32,825 nt of DNA from J005 sp964613235 (lineage in GTDB: Bacteria > Pseudomonadota > Zetaproteobacteria > Mariprofundales > Mariprofundaceae). This document shows positions 14,134 through 22,915 of the stretch, in pieces. The first letter of the stretch is position 1; the number at the start of each line of letters is the position of its first letter. The notes beneath the pieces were generated by a model that had not been told where the DNA came from, did not search any database, and saw only the letters and a program-made list of their open reading frames with translations. The translations under genes and the position numbers were made by a program. The stretch lies in assembly GCA_964613235.1 (NCBI GenBank), contig CAZTGM010000013.1, positions 1 to 32,825 on the forward strand, given 5' to 3'.

Positions 14134-14378
14134 ATGACCGAATACCGGGCCGGAGTGCTTGTGGCCGATGACAAGGCCAGCCTGCGTGAAATGACGGCCA
14201 TGGTGCTTGAGGATATGAGGCTTGGCGTGGTGACAGGGCCGAGGGTGGCCAGTGTTGCATTGAGCTGTTTCGCCAGCAAGCTGAACATATCGCACTGGCC
14301 ATTGTCGATGTCATGATGCCCGGTGTGAATGGTCTGGAGTGTATGCGGCAATTGCGTCGCATGCGACCGGATGCATAG
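14134..14378 (+). pseudogene. Decayed response-regulator receiver domain
   Basis: The first frame opens with the receiver N-terminus VLVADDKASLREMTAMVLEDM, including the acidic pair, and is lost around 14235-14250 in a G-rich stretch. A second frame then continues IELFRQQAEHIALAIVDVMMPGVNGLECMRQLRRMRPD, with the phosphoacceptor Asp in IVDVMMPG, and stops at TAG 14376-14378. Together they give most of a CheY-like domain split by a frameshift and cut short. The following bases to 14567 seem to continue the decayed gene in yet other frames (for example ATCTTTTGGCG), with no intact product. It starts 5 bases after rpiA. No partner kinase lies nearby. Confidence 0.75.
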
Positions 14379-14567
14379 CTATCTTTTGGCGTCAGGTGTC
14401 TGTCGGATCCATGGAAAGTCTACGGCATGGCAGGGAGCGCGATTCAGAATACGCGGGTTTTCGTTACATAGTCACCACCATGAGCCTCAAACTCACTCAT
14501 TTTAACCTCGCTTCCCCACCTGTTCGTCACGATTCCTATAAGCCCGACAAACTCCTAGCATGGCGCG

Positions 14568-15608
14568 ATGCAGCTTGCCGACTTTGATTTTGAACTTCCG
14601 GAACATCTGATTGCCAAGCGACCCTTGCCGCAGCGCGATGCCTCACGTCTGTTAGTGCTGGGCGAGAATCTGGCGGACCGCCAGATTTGTGATTTGGCAG
14701 CACTTGTGCAGCCGGGCGATGTGTGGGTGATCAACGATACAAAAGTCATTCCGGCACGCCTGCAGGGGCACAAGGCCAGTGGCGGCAAGGCGGAAATTTT
14801 GCTGCTGGAGCCTGCCGGAGAAGATCATTGCTGGCTGGCATGGGGGCGTGCCAACAAGTCGCTGAAAGCAGGTCAGATCATTCATATCGCAGATGATTTT
14901 TCGGTGGAAATCCTTGCCCGAAGCGGCAAGGAGGTGCGGGTTCGTCTGCATGCTGCGAATGTAGCACAGGCAATTGAAACCTTTGGCCATATGCCGCTGC
15001 CACCCTATATCGACCGACCGGATACAGAAGAAGACAAGCAGCGTTACCAAACCGTGTTTGCACGACATGCCGGTGCCGTGGCAGCCCCCACGGCAGGCCT
15101 GCATCTGACCACGGCGCTGATGGAGACCATGCAGGCGAACGGTGCGCGGTTTGCGCATGTGACGCTGCATGTCGGACCGGGCACGTTTCAGCCGGTGCAG
15201 GTTGAATCGGTGAGCGAGCATCGCATGCATGAAGAAGCTTATATCGTGCCGCCGGCAACGGCCGAACTGGTTAATCGGGCACGCCGCGAAGGACGACGTA
15301 TCGTTGCCGTGGGTACGACAAGCCTGCGTACACTGGAGGCGGCAGGACATGATGGCCGGCTGCAGGCAGGTAGCGGGCGTACCGATATCTTCATCTATCC
15401 CGGTTATCGTTTTCGTATCGTTGATGCCCTGCTGACCAATTTTCATCTGCCCAGATCGACATTACTAATGCTGGTTTCGGCATTGGCCGGTCGTGAACGC
15501 GTATTGCAGGCCTATGCGCATGCCATCGAGAACAGGTATCGCTTTTATTCCTATGGCGATGCCATGCTTGTAGACAGGCATGGGTGTTCACCGCTAACAT
15601 CGAGTTGA
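14568..15608 (+). CDS. queA: S-adenosylmethionine:tRNA ribosyltransferase-isomerase
   Basis: This 346-residue enzyme transfers the ribosyl part of SAM to preQ1 in tRNA to make epoxyqueuosine. Characteristic stretches are DFDFELPEHLIAKRPLPQRDASRLL at the N-terminus, VINDTKVIPARLQG, HMPLPPYIDRPDTEEDKQRYQTVFA, GAVAAPTAGLHLT, THVGPGTF-like LHVGPGTFQPV and LLTNFHLPRSTLLMLVSALAG. Length is as expected for the family. The start ATG 14568 begins the conserved MQLADFDFELP. No tgt gene is adjacent. It follows the decayed receiver gene. Confidence 0.96.
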   Translation: MQLADFDFELPEHLIAKRPLPQRDASRLLVLGENLADRQICDLAALVQPGDVWVINDTKVIPARLQGHKASGGKAEILLLEPAGEDHCWLAWGRANKSLKAGQIIHIADDFSVEILARSGKEVRVRLHAANVAQAIETFGHMPLPPYIDRPDTEEDKQRYQTVFARHAGAVAAPTAGLHLTTALMETMQANGARFAHVTLHVGPGTFQPVQVESVSEHRMHEEAYIVPPATAELVNRARREGRRIVAVGTTSLRTLEAAGHDGRLQAGSGRTDIFIYPGYRFRIVDALLTNFHLPRSTLLMLVSALAGRERVLQAYAHAIENRYRFYSYGDAMLVDRHGCSPLTSS

Positions 15609-15642
15609 TGTTCAATCATTCCGGCACATAAAGGATATTCGG

Positions 15643-17247
15643 ATGCGCATCTATATTTCCCAGATGGAGCAACGGGTCGGTGATCTGGTCGGTAATGCGG
15701 CGAAGATTATCGCAGACCTGCAGGAAGCGAAGGCACAACGCTGCGATGTGGCGGTATTCCCGGAACTGACCATCACCGGCTATCCACCCGAAGATTTGTT
15801 ATTGCGGCCGGTATTCCGGCAGGCTGCGGCTCGTGCTGTGCAGGATGTCGTGGCCGCAACCGATTGCGTGTGTGCCGTGTTCGGCGCACCAAGAGAAGCG
15901 GGGCCGGTGCTGCATAATAGCGCGCTACTGGCGCAGCATGGCAGGCTGATCGGCTATTATGACAAACAATATCTGCCGAATTACGGCGTATTCGACGAAC
16001 GACGCTATTTCGAGCCGGGAGAGGATGGCATCGGCATTTTTGACGTTGCAGGCTGGAAAATCGGCATTGGTATTTGCGAGGATCTGTGGCATGACGAACT
16101 GGCTGTACGTCAGGCCGGACATCCTTGCGATGTCTGGCTGAATCTGAATGCATCACCATTTCATGCCGGCAAGCAGGCTTTGCGCGAGGAACTGGTACAG
16201 CGTCGGGCTCGACAGTTTTCGGCCCCCCTGATTTATGTCAACCCCGTGGGCGGGCAGGATGAAGTTGTGTTCGACGGCGGTTCGCATGCCGCTGATGGCG
16301 AAGGGCATCTGCTGCTGCGTGCGCCGATGTTCCGGTCATGGAACGGATATCTTGACTTGGCGGCCAGCGGCACGGAAGCGATTGCACCCATGCCCGATGA
16401 ACTGGAGCAGATCTGGCAGGCGTTGGTGCTGGGTGTGCGCGATTATGTCCGTCGTAACGGTTGTCGGCAGGTGGTCATTGGCCTCTCCGGCGGCATCGAT
16501 TCGGCGCTGACGGCGGCCATCGCCGTGGAAGCTCTTGGCTCGGCCGAGGTGCTGGGGGTATTGCTGCCATCGCGGTATTCCAGCGAGCATTCGCTGACCG
16601 ATGCGCATGCGCTGGCAAAGAATCTGGGCATTGAAACGATCACGCTGCCGATTCAGCCGGGCGTGGATGCTGCGGAACATATTCTTGCACCGACATTCCA
16701 CGACTGGGGTATGACACAGCCCGATGTGACCGAGGAAAATATTCAGGCGCGCATGCGCGGGCTGTTGCTTATGGCCATTTCCAATAAGACCGGGCGCATG
16801 TTGTTAACAACAGGCAACAAGTCGGAAATGGCCGTCGGCTATGCCACGCTGTACGGCGATATGGCCGGTGGTTTTGCTGTGCTCAAGGATGTGTATAAGA
16901 CACAGGTGTTGGCCTTAAGCCGCTGGCTGAACCGGCATGAGGAAGTAATTCCGGAGAACACGATCCGCAAGCCGCCCTCAGCAGAATTGCGACCGGACCA
17001 GAAGGACAGTGATTCACTGCCCGATTATGCGGTTCTGGATGCGATTCTCAAGGCACATATCGAGCAGCGTCTGGGGGTGGATGAGATTGCAGCACTTGGT
17101 TATGATCGCGACGAGGTGTTGCGCGTGGTACGCATGTTGCAACGCGCGGAATACAAACGCAGACAGGCGCCGCCGGGTGTAAAGATCACCGGGCGCGCAT
17201 TTGGCCGCGACCGGCGTTATCCGATCACGCATGCCTTTTGCGACTGA
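15643..17247 (+). CDS. nadE: Glutamine-dependent NAD+ synthetase
   Basis: This 534-residue two-domain enzyme makes the final step of NAD synthesis, converting NaAD to NAD with glutamine-derived ammonia. The N-terminal nitrilase-type glutaminase domain shows the Glu-Lys-Cys triad: Glu41 (FPELTITGYPPEDLL), Lys108 (YYDKQYLPNYGVFDE) and Cys145 (GICEDLWHD). The synthetase domain carries the ATP pyrophosphatase loop SGGIDS (residues 282-287), with NKSEMAVGYATLYGDMAGGFAVLKDVYKT and SAELRPDQKDSDSLPDY. AAAGGA precedes ATG 15643. The next gene, glnB, follows 30 bases later, so glutamine-linked functions cluster here. Confidence 0.96.
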   Translation: MRIYISQMEQRVGDLVGNAAKIIADLQEAKAQRCDVAVFPELTITGYPPEDLLLRPVFRQAAARAVQDVVAATDCVCAVFGAPREAGPVLHNSALLAQHGRLIGYYDKQYLPNYGVFDERRYFEPGEDGIGIFDVAGWKIGIGICEDLWHDELAVRQAGHPCDVWLNLNASPFHAGKQALREELVQRRARQFSAPLIYVNPVGGQDEVVFDGGSHAADGEGHLLLRAPMFRSWNGYLDLAASGTEAIAPMPDELEQIWQALVLGVRDYVRRNGCRQVVIGLSGGIDSALTAAIAVEALGSAEVLGVLLPSRYSSEHSLTDAHALAKNLGIETITLPIQPGVDAAEHILAPTFHDWGMTQPDVTEENIQARMRGLLLMAISNKTGRMLLTTGNKSEMAVGYATLYGDMAGGFAVLKDVYKTQVLALSRWLNRHEEVIPENTIRKPPSAELRPDQKDSDSLPDYAVLDAILKAHIEQRLGVDEIAALGYDRDEVLRVVRMLQRAEYKRRQAPPGVKITGRAFGRDRRYPITHAFCD

Positions 17248-17277
17248 TGGGCATGGCTGGACGAGAAGGGGGAGTTT

Positions 17278-17616
17278 ATGAAGAAGATCGAGGCGATTAT
17301 CAAACCGTTTAAACTGGATGATGTGAAGGATGCGCTGGCCGAGAAGGGTGTCGATGGCATGACCGTGACCGAGGTCAAGGGATACGGTCGTCAGAAAGGG
17401 CATACCGAGCTGTACCGCGGTGCGGAATATGTCGTGGATTTTCTGCCCAAGGTCAAACTGGAAGTGGTGATTGGTGAGGATCGTGTCGATGAGGCTGTGG
17501 AAGCCATTCGTGAAGCAGCACATACGGGCAAGGTCGGCGATGGTAAAATTTTCGTTTCGGCCATCGAACAGACAATACGCATTCGCACCGGCGAGCGCGA
17601 TAAGGATGCCATCTGA
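17278..17616 (+). CDS. glnB: Nitrogen regulatory protein PII
   Basis: This 112-residue PII trimer protein senses 2-oxoglutarate, ATP/ADP and glutamine status and controls glutamine synthetase adenylylation and nitrogen gene expression. The T-loop shows the uridylylation Tyr51 in ELYRGAEYVVDFLPK. The N-terminal MKKIEAIIKPFKLDDVKDAL, the B-loop TGKVGDGKIFV and the C-terminal RIRTGERD are canonical. GGGGGAG lies upstream of the ATG. It precedes glnA by 185 bases, the usual glnB-glnA arrangement. No ammonium transporter is adjacent, which favours GlnB over GlnK. Confidence 0.96.
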   Translation: MKKIEAIIKPFKLDDVKDALAEKGVDGMTVTEVKGYGRQKGHTELYRGAEYVVDFLPKVKLEVVIGEDRVDEAVEAIREAAHTGKVGDGKIFVSAIEQTIRIRTGERDKDAI

Positions 17617-17801
17617 GCTTATCATTCATATCTGGCTGGCAACGGATGTGTGCTTGCCATGATTTCATGAAATTCTTGTGTTGCACGGATTTTCAATGTT
17701 CCAGTCGAATTGACATTGCCAAATAATTCATCTTGTGACAAAGTCGCGTTTCCTATTTACCGGGTGGGATTTCTGTAGTACTACATGAGAGGAGAACAAT
17801 T

Positions 17802-19235
17802 GTGAGTGACGCAATTAAAAAGGTCTTTGACCTGATCAAAGAAAACGAATGCGAATTTGTCGATGTGCGTTTTACCGATACGCGTGGCAAATGGCAGCAT
17901 GTAACATTTCCGATTCACGAGCTGAATGAAGACTGTTTTGAAGACGGCTTTGCATTTGATGGTTCATCCGTGGCCGGCTGGTGCGATATCAACAATTCCG
18001 ATATGGCGCTGATTCCGGATCCGGAGAGTGCACGTATCGATCCGTTTTTCGAGGCTTCCACGCTGGTATTGGTGGCCCAGGTCATCGATCCGCTGACCGG
18101 TCAGGATTACAATCGTTGTCCGCGCCAGGTTGCGCAGCGCGCGCTAAACTATATCCGCTCAGCTGGCATTGCCGATACGGCATATTTTGGCCCTGAGCTG
18201 GAGTTCTTCATTTTTGACGGCGTAACCTGGAACAATGAAATGGGTGGCTGTGGTTACCAGATCGAATCCGAGGAAGCGGCCTGGAATTCGAAGAAGAATT
18301 ATGCCGACACATCCGAAGGCCTGATCCGCAACTATGGTCACCGTCCGAAAGTCAAGGGCGGCTACTTCCCGGTTCCGCCGGTCGATTCACTGCACGAAAT
18401 CCGTAACGACATGAGTCTGGTGATGTCCGACCTGGGCATTCATATGGAATGTCACCACCATGAAGTGGCCACAGCCGGTCAGTGCGAACTGGCCATGCGT
18501 TTCGGTGAAATGATTGATATCGCCGATCGTGCGCAGTGGTACAAGTATGTTGTGCACAACGTGGCGCATGCACATGGCAAAACGGCTACGTTCATGCCCA
18601 AACCGATCTACAATGATAATGGTACGGCCATGCACGTGCATCAGTCGCTATGGAAGGACGGCACGAACCTGTTTGCCGGCGACAAGTATGCCAATCTGTC
18701 GCAGGATGCGCTGTATTACATTGGCGGCATCATCAAGCATGCCCGCGCACTGAATGCATTCACCAATGCCTCCACGAATTCCTACAAGCGTCTGGTGCCG
18801 GGCTTTGAAGCGCCGGTGATGCTGGCTTATTCCAACCGTAACCGTTCGGCATCCATTCGTATTCCGGTTGTGAACTCTGATCCGGCACGCCGTATCGAAG
18901 TGCGCTTCCCGGATTCCAGCTCCAACCCGTATCTGGCCTTCACGGCCATGATGATGGCCGGTCTGGATGGTATCGCCAACAAGATCGATCCGGGCGAAGC
19001 AGCTGACAAGAACCTGTATGATCTGCCACCGGAAGAAGAAGCGCAGATTCCTACCGTATGCAGCAGCCTCGACCAGGCACTGGATGCCCTGGATAAGGAC
19101 CGTGACTTCCTGAAGGTCGGTGGTGTCATGGATGATGATATGATTGACGCCTACATCGCGCTGAAGATGGAAGAAGTCAATGAAGTGCGCATGCGTCCGC
19201 ATCCGATGGAACTGGAACTGTACTACTCCGTGTAA
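17802..19235 (+). CDS. glnA: Glutamine synthetase type I
   Basis: This 477-residue enzyme makes glutamine from glutamate and ammonia. Landmarks are DGSSVAGWCDINNSDM, FGPELEFFIFD, the ATP-binding KPIYNDNGTAMHVHQSLWKDG and the adenylylation site NLYDLPPEE with Tyr at about residue 406. It is therefore the GSI-beta form regulated by GlnE and PII. The start is GTG 17802 with GGAG (17791-17794) 7 bases upstream. The 185-base leader contains TTGACA (17710-17715) without a convincing -10 and an inverted repeat TGGCAA/TTGCCA (17637-17659). A sigma-54 promoter of standard spacing was not found. A terminator follows. Confidence 0.97.
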   Translation: MSDAIKKVFDLIKENECEFVDVRFTDTRGKWQHVTFPIHELNEDCFEDGFAFDGSSVAGWCDINNSDMALIPDPESARIDPFFEASTLVLVAQVIDPLTGQDYNRCPRQVAQRALNYIRSAGIADTAYFGPELEFFIFDGVTWNNEMGGCGYQIESEEAAWNSKKNYADTSEGLIRNYGHRPKVKGGYFPVPPVDSLHEIRNDMSLVMSDLGIHMECHHHEVATAGQCELAMRFGEMIDIADRAQWYKYVVHNVAHAHGKTATFMPKPIYNDNGTAMHVHQSLWKDGTNLFAGDKYANLSQDALYYIGGIIKHARALNAFTNASTNSYKRLVPGFEAPVMLAYSNRNRSASIRIPVVNSDPARRIEVRFPDSSSNPYLAFTAMMMAGLDGIANKIDPGEAADKNLYDLPPEEEAQIPTVCSSLDQALDALDKDRDFLKVGGVMDDDMIDAYIALKMEEVNEVRMRPHPMELELYYSV

Positions 19236-19258
19236 AGTTCGGTTTGTCACAGACTGCA

Positions 19259-19285
19259 AGGCCGCCCATCCGGGCGGCCTTTTTT
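19259..19285 (+). terminator. Rho-independent terminator after glnA
   Basis: AGGCCGCCC (19259-19267) and GGGCGGCCT (19272-19280) form a perfect 9-bp stem with a 4-base loop, followed by six T. It separates glnA from the convergent exopolyphosphatase gene. Confidence 0.93.
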
Positions 19286-19309
19286 GTGCAGGTGCGCAGA
19301 GTATCCGAT

Positions 19310-20869
19310 TCAGGCGTTCTGGCTGTCTTCCAGGTCGATATGCAGACGGTGGCTGAGGGCCTGTTCGATATAAGCGGAGACTTTCAGCACGGCCCAGCGT
19401 TCAAGCAACAGGTCACCCCTGCCTTCAAGGTGCAGGGTGATGATATCAGGGGTGATTTCCACATCGACGTGTCTGACCCGGTCGCGACGGTCCTTGTTCA
19501 GTGCAATGGCCAGCCTGAGCATAGCGCTCAGTTGCCATACCTTGCGCCGGTTTTCCTCGTCGAGTTCACGAAAGGCTTCGTGGTTTTCATCAGGGGTTGC
19601 CTTGCGCTGATAGCGTACAGTCTGAGCCAGCACCTTTTTCTCCGTATCGGATAGACCGAGCAGGGGAGAAGCCATGATCAGATAGGCGGCATGGCGATGA
19701 TGACCACCAACGCGGACATACATGCCGATTTCATGCACGCGGGCAGCGATTTCCAGTAACAGGCGATCGTTATTGCCCATATGATGCAATGAGCCGCGTG
19801 TCTGATCGAACAGGCTTAGCGCCAGGCGGGCGACTGATTTGGCATAATGCTGATCGACATGGTATTTCTTTTTCAGGCTTTTTGCCCAGGCCAGCAGGTT
19901 ACGTCGCCGGGAATGCAGCAGGTTTTTTTCTGAATCGACCATATCCAGCAGAATGCCATCGAGCAGGCTGGCATCGGGAATCTGCAGTGCATCGGCATCG
20001 GCCAGGGCCATGATTTCGCGGAACACCATGGCGGCGGGCAGGATGACATCGGCACGGTCGGGGCGCAGGCCCAGTGTGCGCACGCGTTCCTCAAAGTTCA
20101 GCCCGGCCAGCATGGTAATAAGTTCATCCAGTTGTTCACGGCTGATGCATGCAGGTGATGCCGTGCCAAGCGTTTGATGCGCCAGCTCACCGATGGCGGT
20201 GGCATTGCCACCGGTACCGACGCAGAAATCGGTTTTCCTCGACCCCAGTTGCTCGCGTAATTTCTTGCGGGCACCTTCCAGATATTCCTGAAGCAGACGT
20301 TGGAAATCATTGCCTTCACCGAGCATTTCCAACAGACGCACAGTGCCGATTTTGAAGCTTTGAGCAGCAATGATTTCACCATCATCGCACAAGGTGACTT
20401 CCACACTGCCACCACCTATATCGATGAGCAGGGCGAAATGATCATGCAGGTCGACGCGATGGGCGATAGAATAGTACACCAGACGCGCTTCTTCCTCGCC
20501 GCTGATGATATCTAGGCGTATGCCGGTTTCATCAGCGATGCGTTGCACCAGCTCGCGTCCGTTTGTGGCATCGCGCATGGCGCTGGTGGCCGTACCGCGC
20601 AATGTTTCGACGTGATGCTGGTCAAGAATACGGCGGAACTGATGAAAAGCGGCAATGGCTTCCTGCATCGTCGCTTCACTCAGCGCGCCTGTGGTAAAAG
20701 CATCATGACCCAGGCGCACCGGTTCGCGATGACGCAGAATCAGTTCGGGCAAGCCCTTGTCATCGCGCGCGGCAATGCCCAGTCGCATAGCATTGGAGCC
20801 GACATCGATGGCACCGATCAATGGCGTTGAACGATCCTCCCCAACCAACAAGCTATCGTTTTCCGACAT
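19310..20869 (-). CDS. ppx: Exopolyphosphatase / GppA family phosphatase
   Basis: This 519-residue Ppx/GppA enzyme of the ASKHA fold releases phosphate from polyphosphate ends or hydrolyses pppGpp. It shows the N-terminal IGAIDVGSNAMRLGIA, TSAMRDATNG, ISGEEEARLVYYSI, the phosphate loop LLIDIGGGSVEV and GTGGNATAIGELA. The C-terminal region from about residue 320 is an HD-type helical domain (ARVHEIGMYVRVGGHHRHAAYLIMAS), giving the long Ppx form rather than the short one. It starts 6 bases after the pit stop with little ribosome binding sequence, so it is probably coupled to the phosphate transport operon. Ppx versus GppA cannot be settled from sequence alone, but the location favours phosphate metabolism. 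Confidence 0.93.
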   Translation of the reverse strand: MSENDSLLVGEDRSTPLIGAIDVGSNAMRLGIAARDDKGLPELILRHREPVRLGHDAFTTGALSEATMQEAIAAFHQFRRILDQHHVETLRGTATSAMRDATNGRELVQRIADETGIRLDIISGEEEARLVYYSIAHRVDLHDHFALLIDIGGGSVEVTLCDDGEIIAAQSFKIGTVRLLEMLGEGNDFQRLLQEYLEGARKKLREQLGSRKTDFCVGTGGNATAIGELAHQTLGTASPACISREQLDELITMLAGLNFEERVRTLGLRPDRADVILPAAMVFREIMALADADALQIPDASLLDGILLDMVDSEKNLLHSRRRNLLAWAKSLKKKYHVDQHYAKSVARLALSLFDQTRGSLHHMGNNDRLLLEIAARVHEIGMYVRVGGHHRHAAYLIMASPLLGLSDTEKKVLAQTVRYQRKATPDENHEAFRELDEENRRKVWQLSAMLRLAIALNKDRRDRVRHVDVEITPDIITLHLEGRGDLLLERWAVLKVSAYIEQALSHRLHIDLEDSQNA

Positions 20870-20875
20870 ACTTTA

Positions 20876-22147
20876 TTAGCCGAACATGGCCTTCAGGGTA
20901 TAGAAAAACAGGATCGATAGCGCTGCACCCGCCGGCAGGGTTACGATCCATGACATGAAAATCGTTTTGATGACATTGCCGTTTAATGCGCCGATGCCGC
21001 GTGCCAGACCCACACCAAGTATGCCGCCAACCAGTGTGTGTGTGGTGGAGATAGGCAGGCCTGTACCGGAGGCCAGCACGATGGTGGCTGCACCGGCCAG
21101 GGTGGCGGCAAAACCGCGCGAAGGTGTCAGCTCGGTAATGCCACTGCCCACAGTGGCGATGACTTTGTGTCCGTAGGTCATCAGCCCCAATACGATGCCG
21201 CCGCCACCGATAGCCAGTATCCATAATGGCGTGGCTGATTTGCTGGCGATTTCACCGGCGCTTTGCACGATGCCAACAATGGCGGCCACAGGGCCGATGG
21301 CATTGGCGACATCATTGGAGCCATGTGCAAAAGCGATGGCCATGGCTGTAAAAATCATCAGGACACCGAAAATTTTCTCCATATTGGCGAAATGAAAGTC
21401 TCTGTCTGCCTCCGGGTCGATCCGGATACGTTTGATCATTACAGTACCGATGATGGCGATAATCGTGCCTATGGACAGCGAAATCAGCATATCCTGCTCA
21501 AGCGGCAGTTTGATGCCGATATGTTTCAGGCCCTTGATCATCGTCACCATCGAGATCAGAAAACCAACAGCGAAGATATAGAATGGAACGTATTTCTTTG
21601 CGTTGCCAATCGGGTCATCGGTATTGATGATCAGTTTCTGAATACTGCGAAAGAGAAGGAATGCGATGGCACCTGCCAGTAACGGTGATGTGACCCAGCT
21701 GGCGGCAATGGTTCCTACCTTGCTCCAGTGCACGGCCTCCATGCCAATGCCGACAGCGCCAAAGCCGACGATGGCACCGACAATCGAATGGGTAGTGGAT
21801 ACCGGCCAGCCCTGTCTGCTGGCCACAAGCAGCCAGATACCGGCCGCCAACAATGAAGCCAGCATGCCGTAAACAAGCAGTTCCGGGGTGTTGCCCAGCG
21901 AGGATACATCGATAATGCCCTTGCGTACGGTTTTGGTGACTTCGCCGCCCGCCAGCACGGCACCGGCCAGTTCGAATACGGCCGCGATTAACACGGCCTG
22001 TTTGAATGTCAGTGCACGTGAGCCGACCGAGGTCCCCATGGCATTGGCAACATCATTGGCACCGATGCCCCAGGCCATGAACAGGCCGAATACCACGGCC
22101 ATACCGATATAGATGTCTGCATGATTGATGAGCGTGATGGATTCCAT
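20876..22147 (-). CDS. pit: PiT-family inorganic phosphate transporter
   Basis: This 423-residue inner-membrane permease takes up phosphate (often metal-phosphate) with protons or sodium. The duplicated PiT signature is visible: GANDVANAMGTSVGSRAL near the N-terminus and GSNDVANAIGPVAAIV in the second half, together with STTHSIVGAIVGFG and STTHTLVGGILGVG. About ten hydrophobic segments surround a central loop. AAAGGAC precedes the ATG. It is 11 bases downstream of the DUF47 gene, the common pairing of a Pit transporter with a PhoU-like accessory protein, and 6 bases before ppx. Confidence 0.95.
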   Translation of the reverse strand: MESITLINHADIYIGMAVVFGLFMAWGIGANDVANAMGTSVGSRALTFKQAVLIAAVFELAGAVLAGGEVTKTVRKGIIDVSSLGNTPELLVYGMLASLLAAGIWLLVASRQGWPVSTTHSIVGAIVGFGAVGIGMEAVHWSKVGTIAASWVTSPLLAGAIAFLLFRSIQKLIINTDDPIGNAKKYVPFYIFAVGFLISMVTMIKGLKHIGIKLPLEQDMLISLSIGTIIAIIGTVMIKRIRIDPEADRDFHFANMEKIFGVLMIFTAMAIAFAHGSNDVANAIGPVAAIVGIVQSAGEIASKSATPLWILAIGGGGIVLGLMTYGHKVIATVGSGITELTPSRGFAATLAGAATIVLASGTGLPISTTHTLVGGILGVGLARGIGALNGNVIKTIFMSWIVTLPAGAALSILFFYTLKAMFG

Positions 22148-22158
22148 GGTATGTCCTT

Positions 22159-22839
22159 TTAACGGGCCATCAGCATTTGCAGGCGTGATCCTACCCGTTG
22201 AGCGACATCGGCCAGGTTTCCTGCCCAGTCAATGACACGGTAGAGAAACATCATATTCAGTGGCGGATAATCGTTTTCGATCCTGAACAGGGCATGGCGA
22301 AGCTCCCGCTCGGTCTTGTCCGCCTCATGTTCGGCACGGTCAAGCCTGGCAATCATTGCTTCGACAATATCGATCTGCCGCCCCTTGAAGCCGGCCTCAA
22401 CCAGTTCATCCAGTTCATTGATGGCCGTTCTGGCCTGGTTGGCGGCTTCGACAGCGCATTCAACAAAGGCTACGAATAACGGAGCGATGGGCTCTGGTAT
22501 CTCGGCCTTGCGTCCGATCATGATGCCGGTGATATCCTTGGCGATATTGGCGATTTTATCCTGCTGTCTGACCAGATCGAGAATCTGTTCGCGCGGCATA
22601 GGCATGAACAGGGTATTGGGAAGATTCATACGTAGTTCCTGCTTGAATTCATCCGCTTCGACTTCCATGGCGGAAACGGAAACTTGAATCGATTCAGCTT
22701 CCGCGTAATTGTTTGCGGCAATCGCACGGAAAAAATTCGGCAATAGGTTGGCACACTGACATACTTTTTCCATGTGCTGTTGCAATGGTTTGACCGGTGA
22801 ACCGGCAAACATGCTGGTGATGGAACTTTCTCTGACCAT
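22159..22839 (-). CDS. DUF47 / TIGR00153-type PhoU-like Pit accessory protein
   Basis: This 226-residue all-helical protein of the DUF47 family is distantly like PhoU. It is typically encoded with Pit transporters and thought to regulate them. The helical repeats include HMEKVCQCANLLPNFFRAI, VSAMEVEADEFKQELRMNL and IARLDRAEHEADKTERELRHALF. The latter two carry the acidic Exx(A)D metal-binding pattern seen in PhoU-like bundles. The ribosome binding site GGAGGGAG is embedded in a palindrome (22844-22865). It follows phoU by 76 bases and precedes pit by 11. Confidence 0.9.
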   Translation of the reverse strand: MVRESSITSMFAGSPVKPLQQHMEKVCQCANLLPNFFRAIAANNYAEAESIQVSVSAMEVEADEFKQELRMNLPNTLFMPMPREQILDLVRQQDKIANIAKDITGIMIGRKAEIPEPIAPLFVAFVECAVEAANQARTAINELDELVEAGFKGRQIDIVEAMIARLDRAEHEADKTERELRHALFRIENDYPPLNMMFLYRVIDWAGNLADVAQRVGSRLQMLMAR

Positions 22840-22843
22840 GACT

Positions 22844-22865
22844 CTCCCTCCTGTACAGAAGGGAG
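22844..22865 (-). promoter_or_regulatory. Palindrome covering the ribosome binding site of the DUF47 gene
   Basis: On the - strand CTCCCT and AGGGAG flank CTGTACAG, separated by one T and one G, a 22-base near-perfect palindrome. The Shine-Dalgarno sequence GGAGGGA (+ strand 22845-22851) lies in the arm closest to the start codon at 22839. It could mask the ribosome site in the mRNA or be a dimeric operator. Both are inferences. Confidence 0.45.
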
Positions 22866-22915
22866 GTTAGCCGATTGGCGGTAAAGGGCTACTAAAAATC
22901 GACCAGGGAGCAGGC

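Noticed and set aside
14339..14587. An 82-residue open frame upstream of queA
   Set aside because: It has no ribosome site and no recognisable protein pattern, overlaps the decayed receiver sequence and runs into queA in another frame.
17637..17659. A sigma-54 promoter before glnA at TGGCAA...TTGCC
   Set aside because: The GG and GC elements are 16 bases apart rather than the required 10. It is noted only as an inverted repeat.
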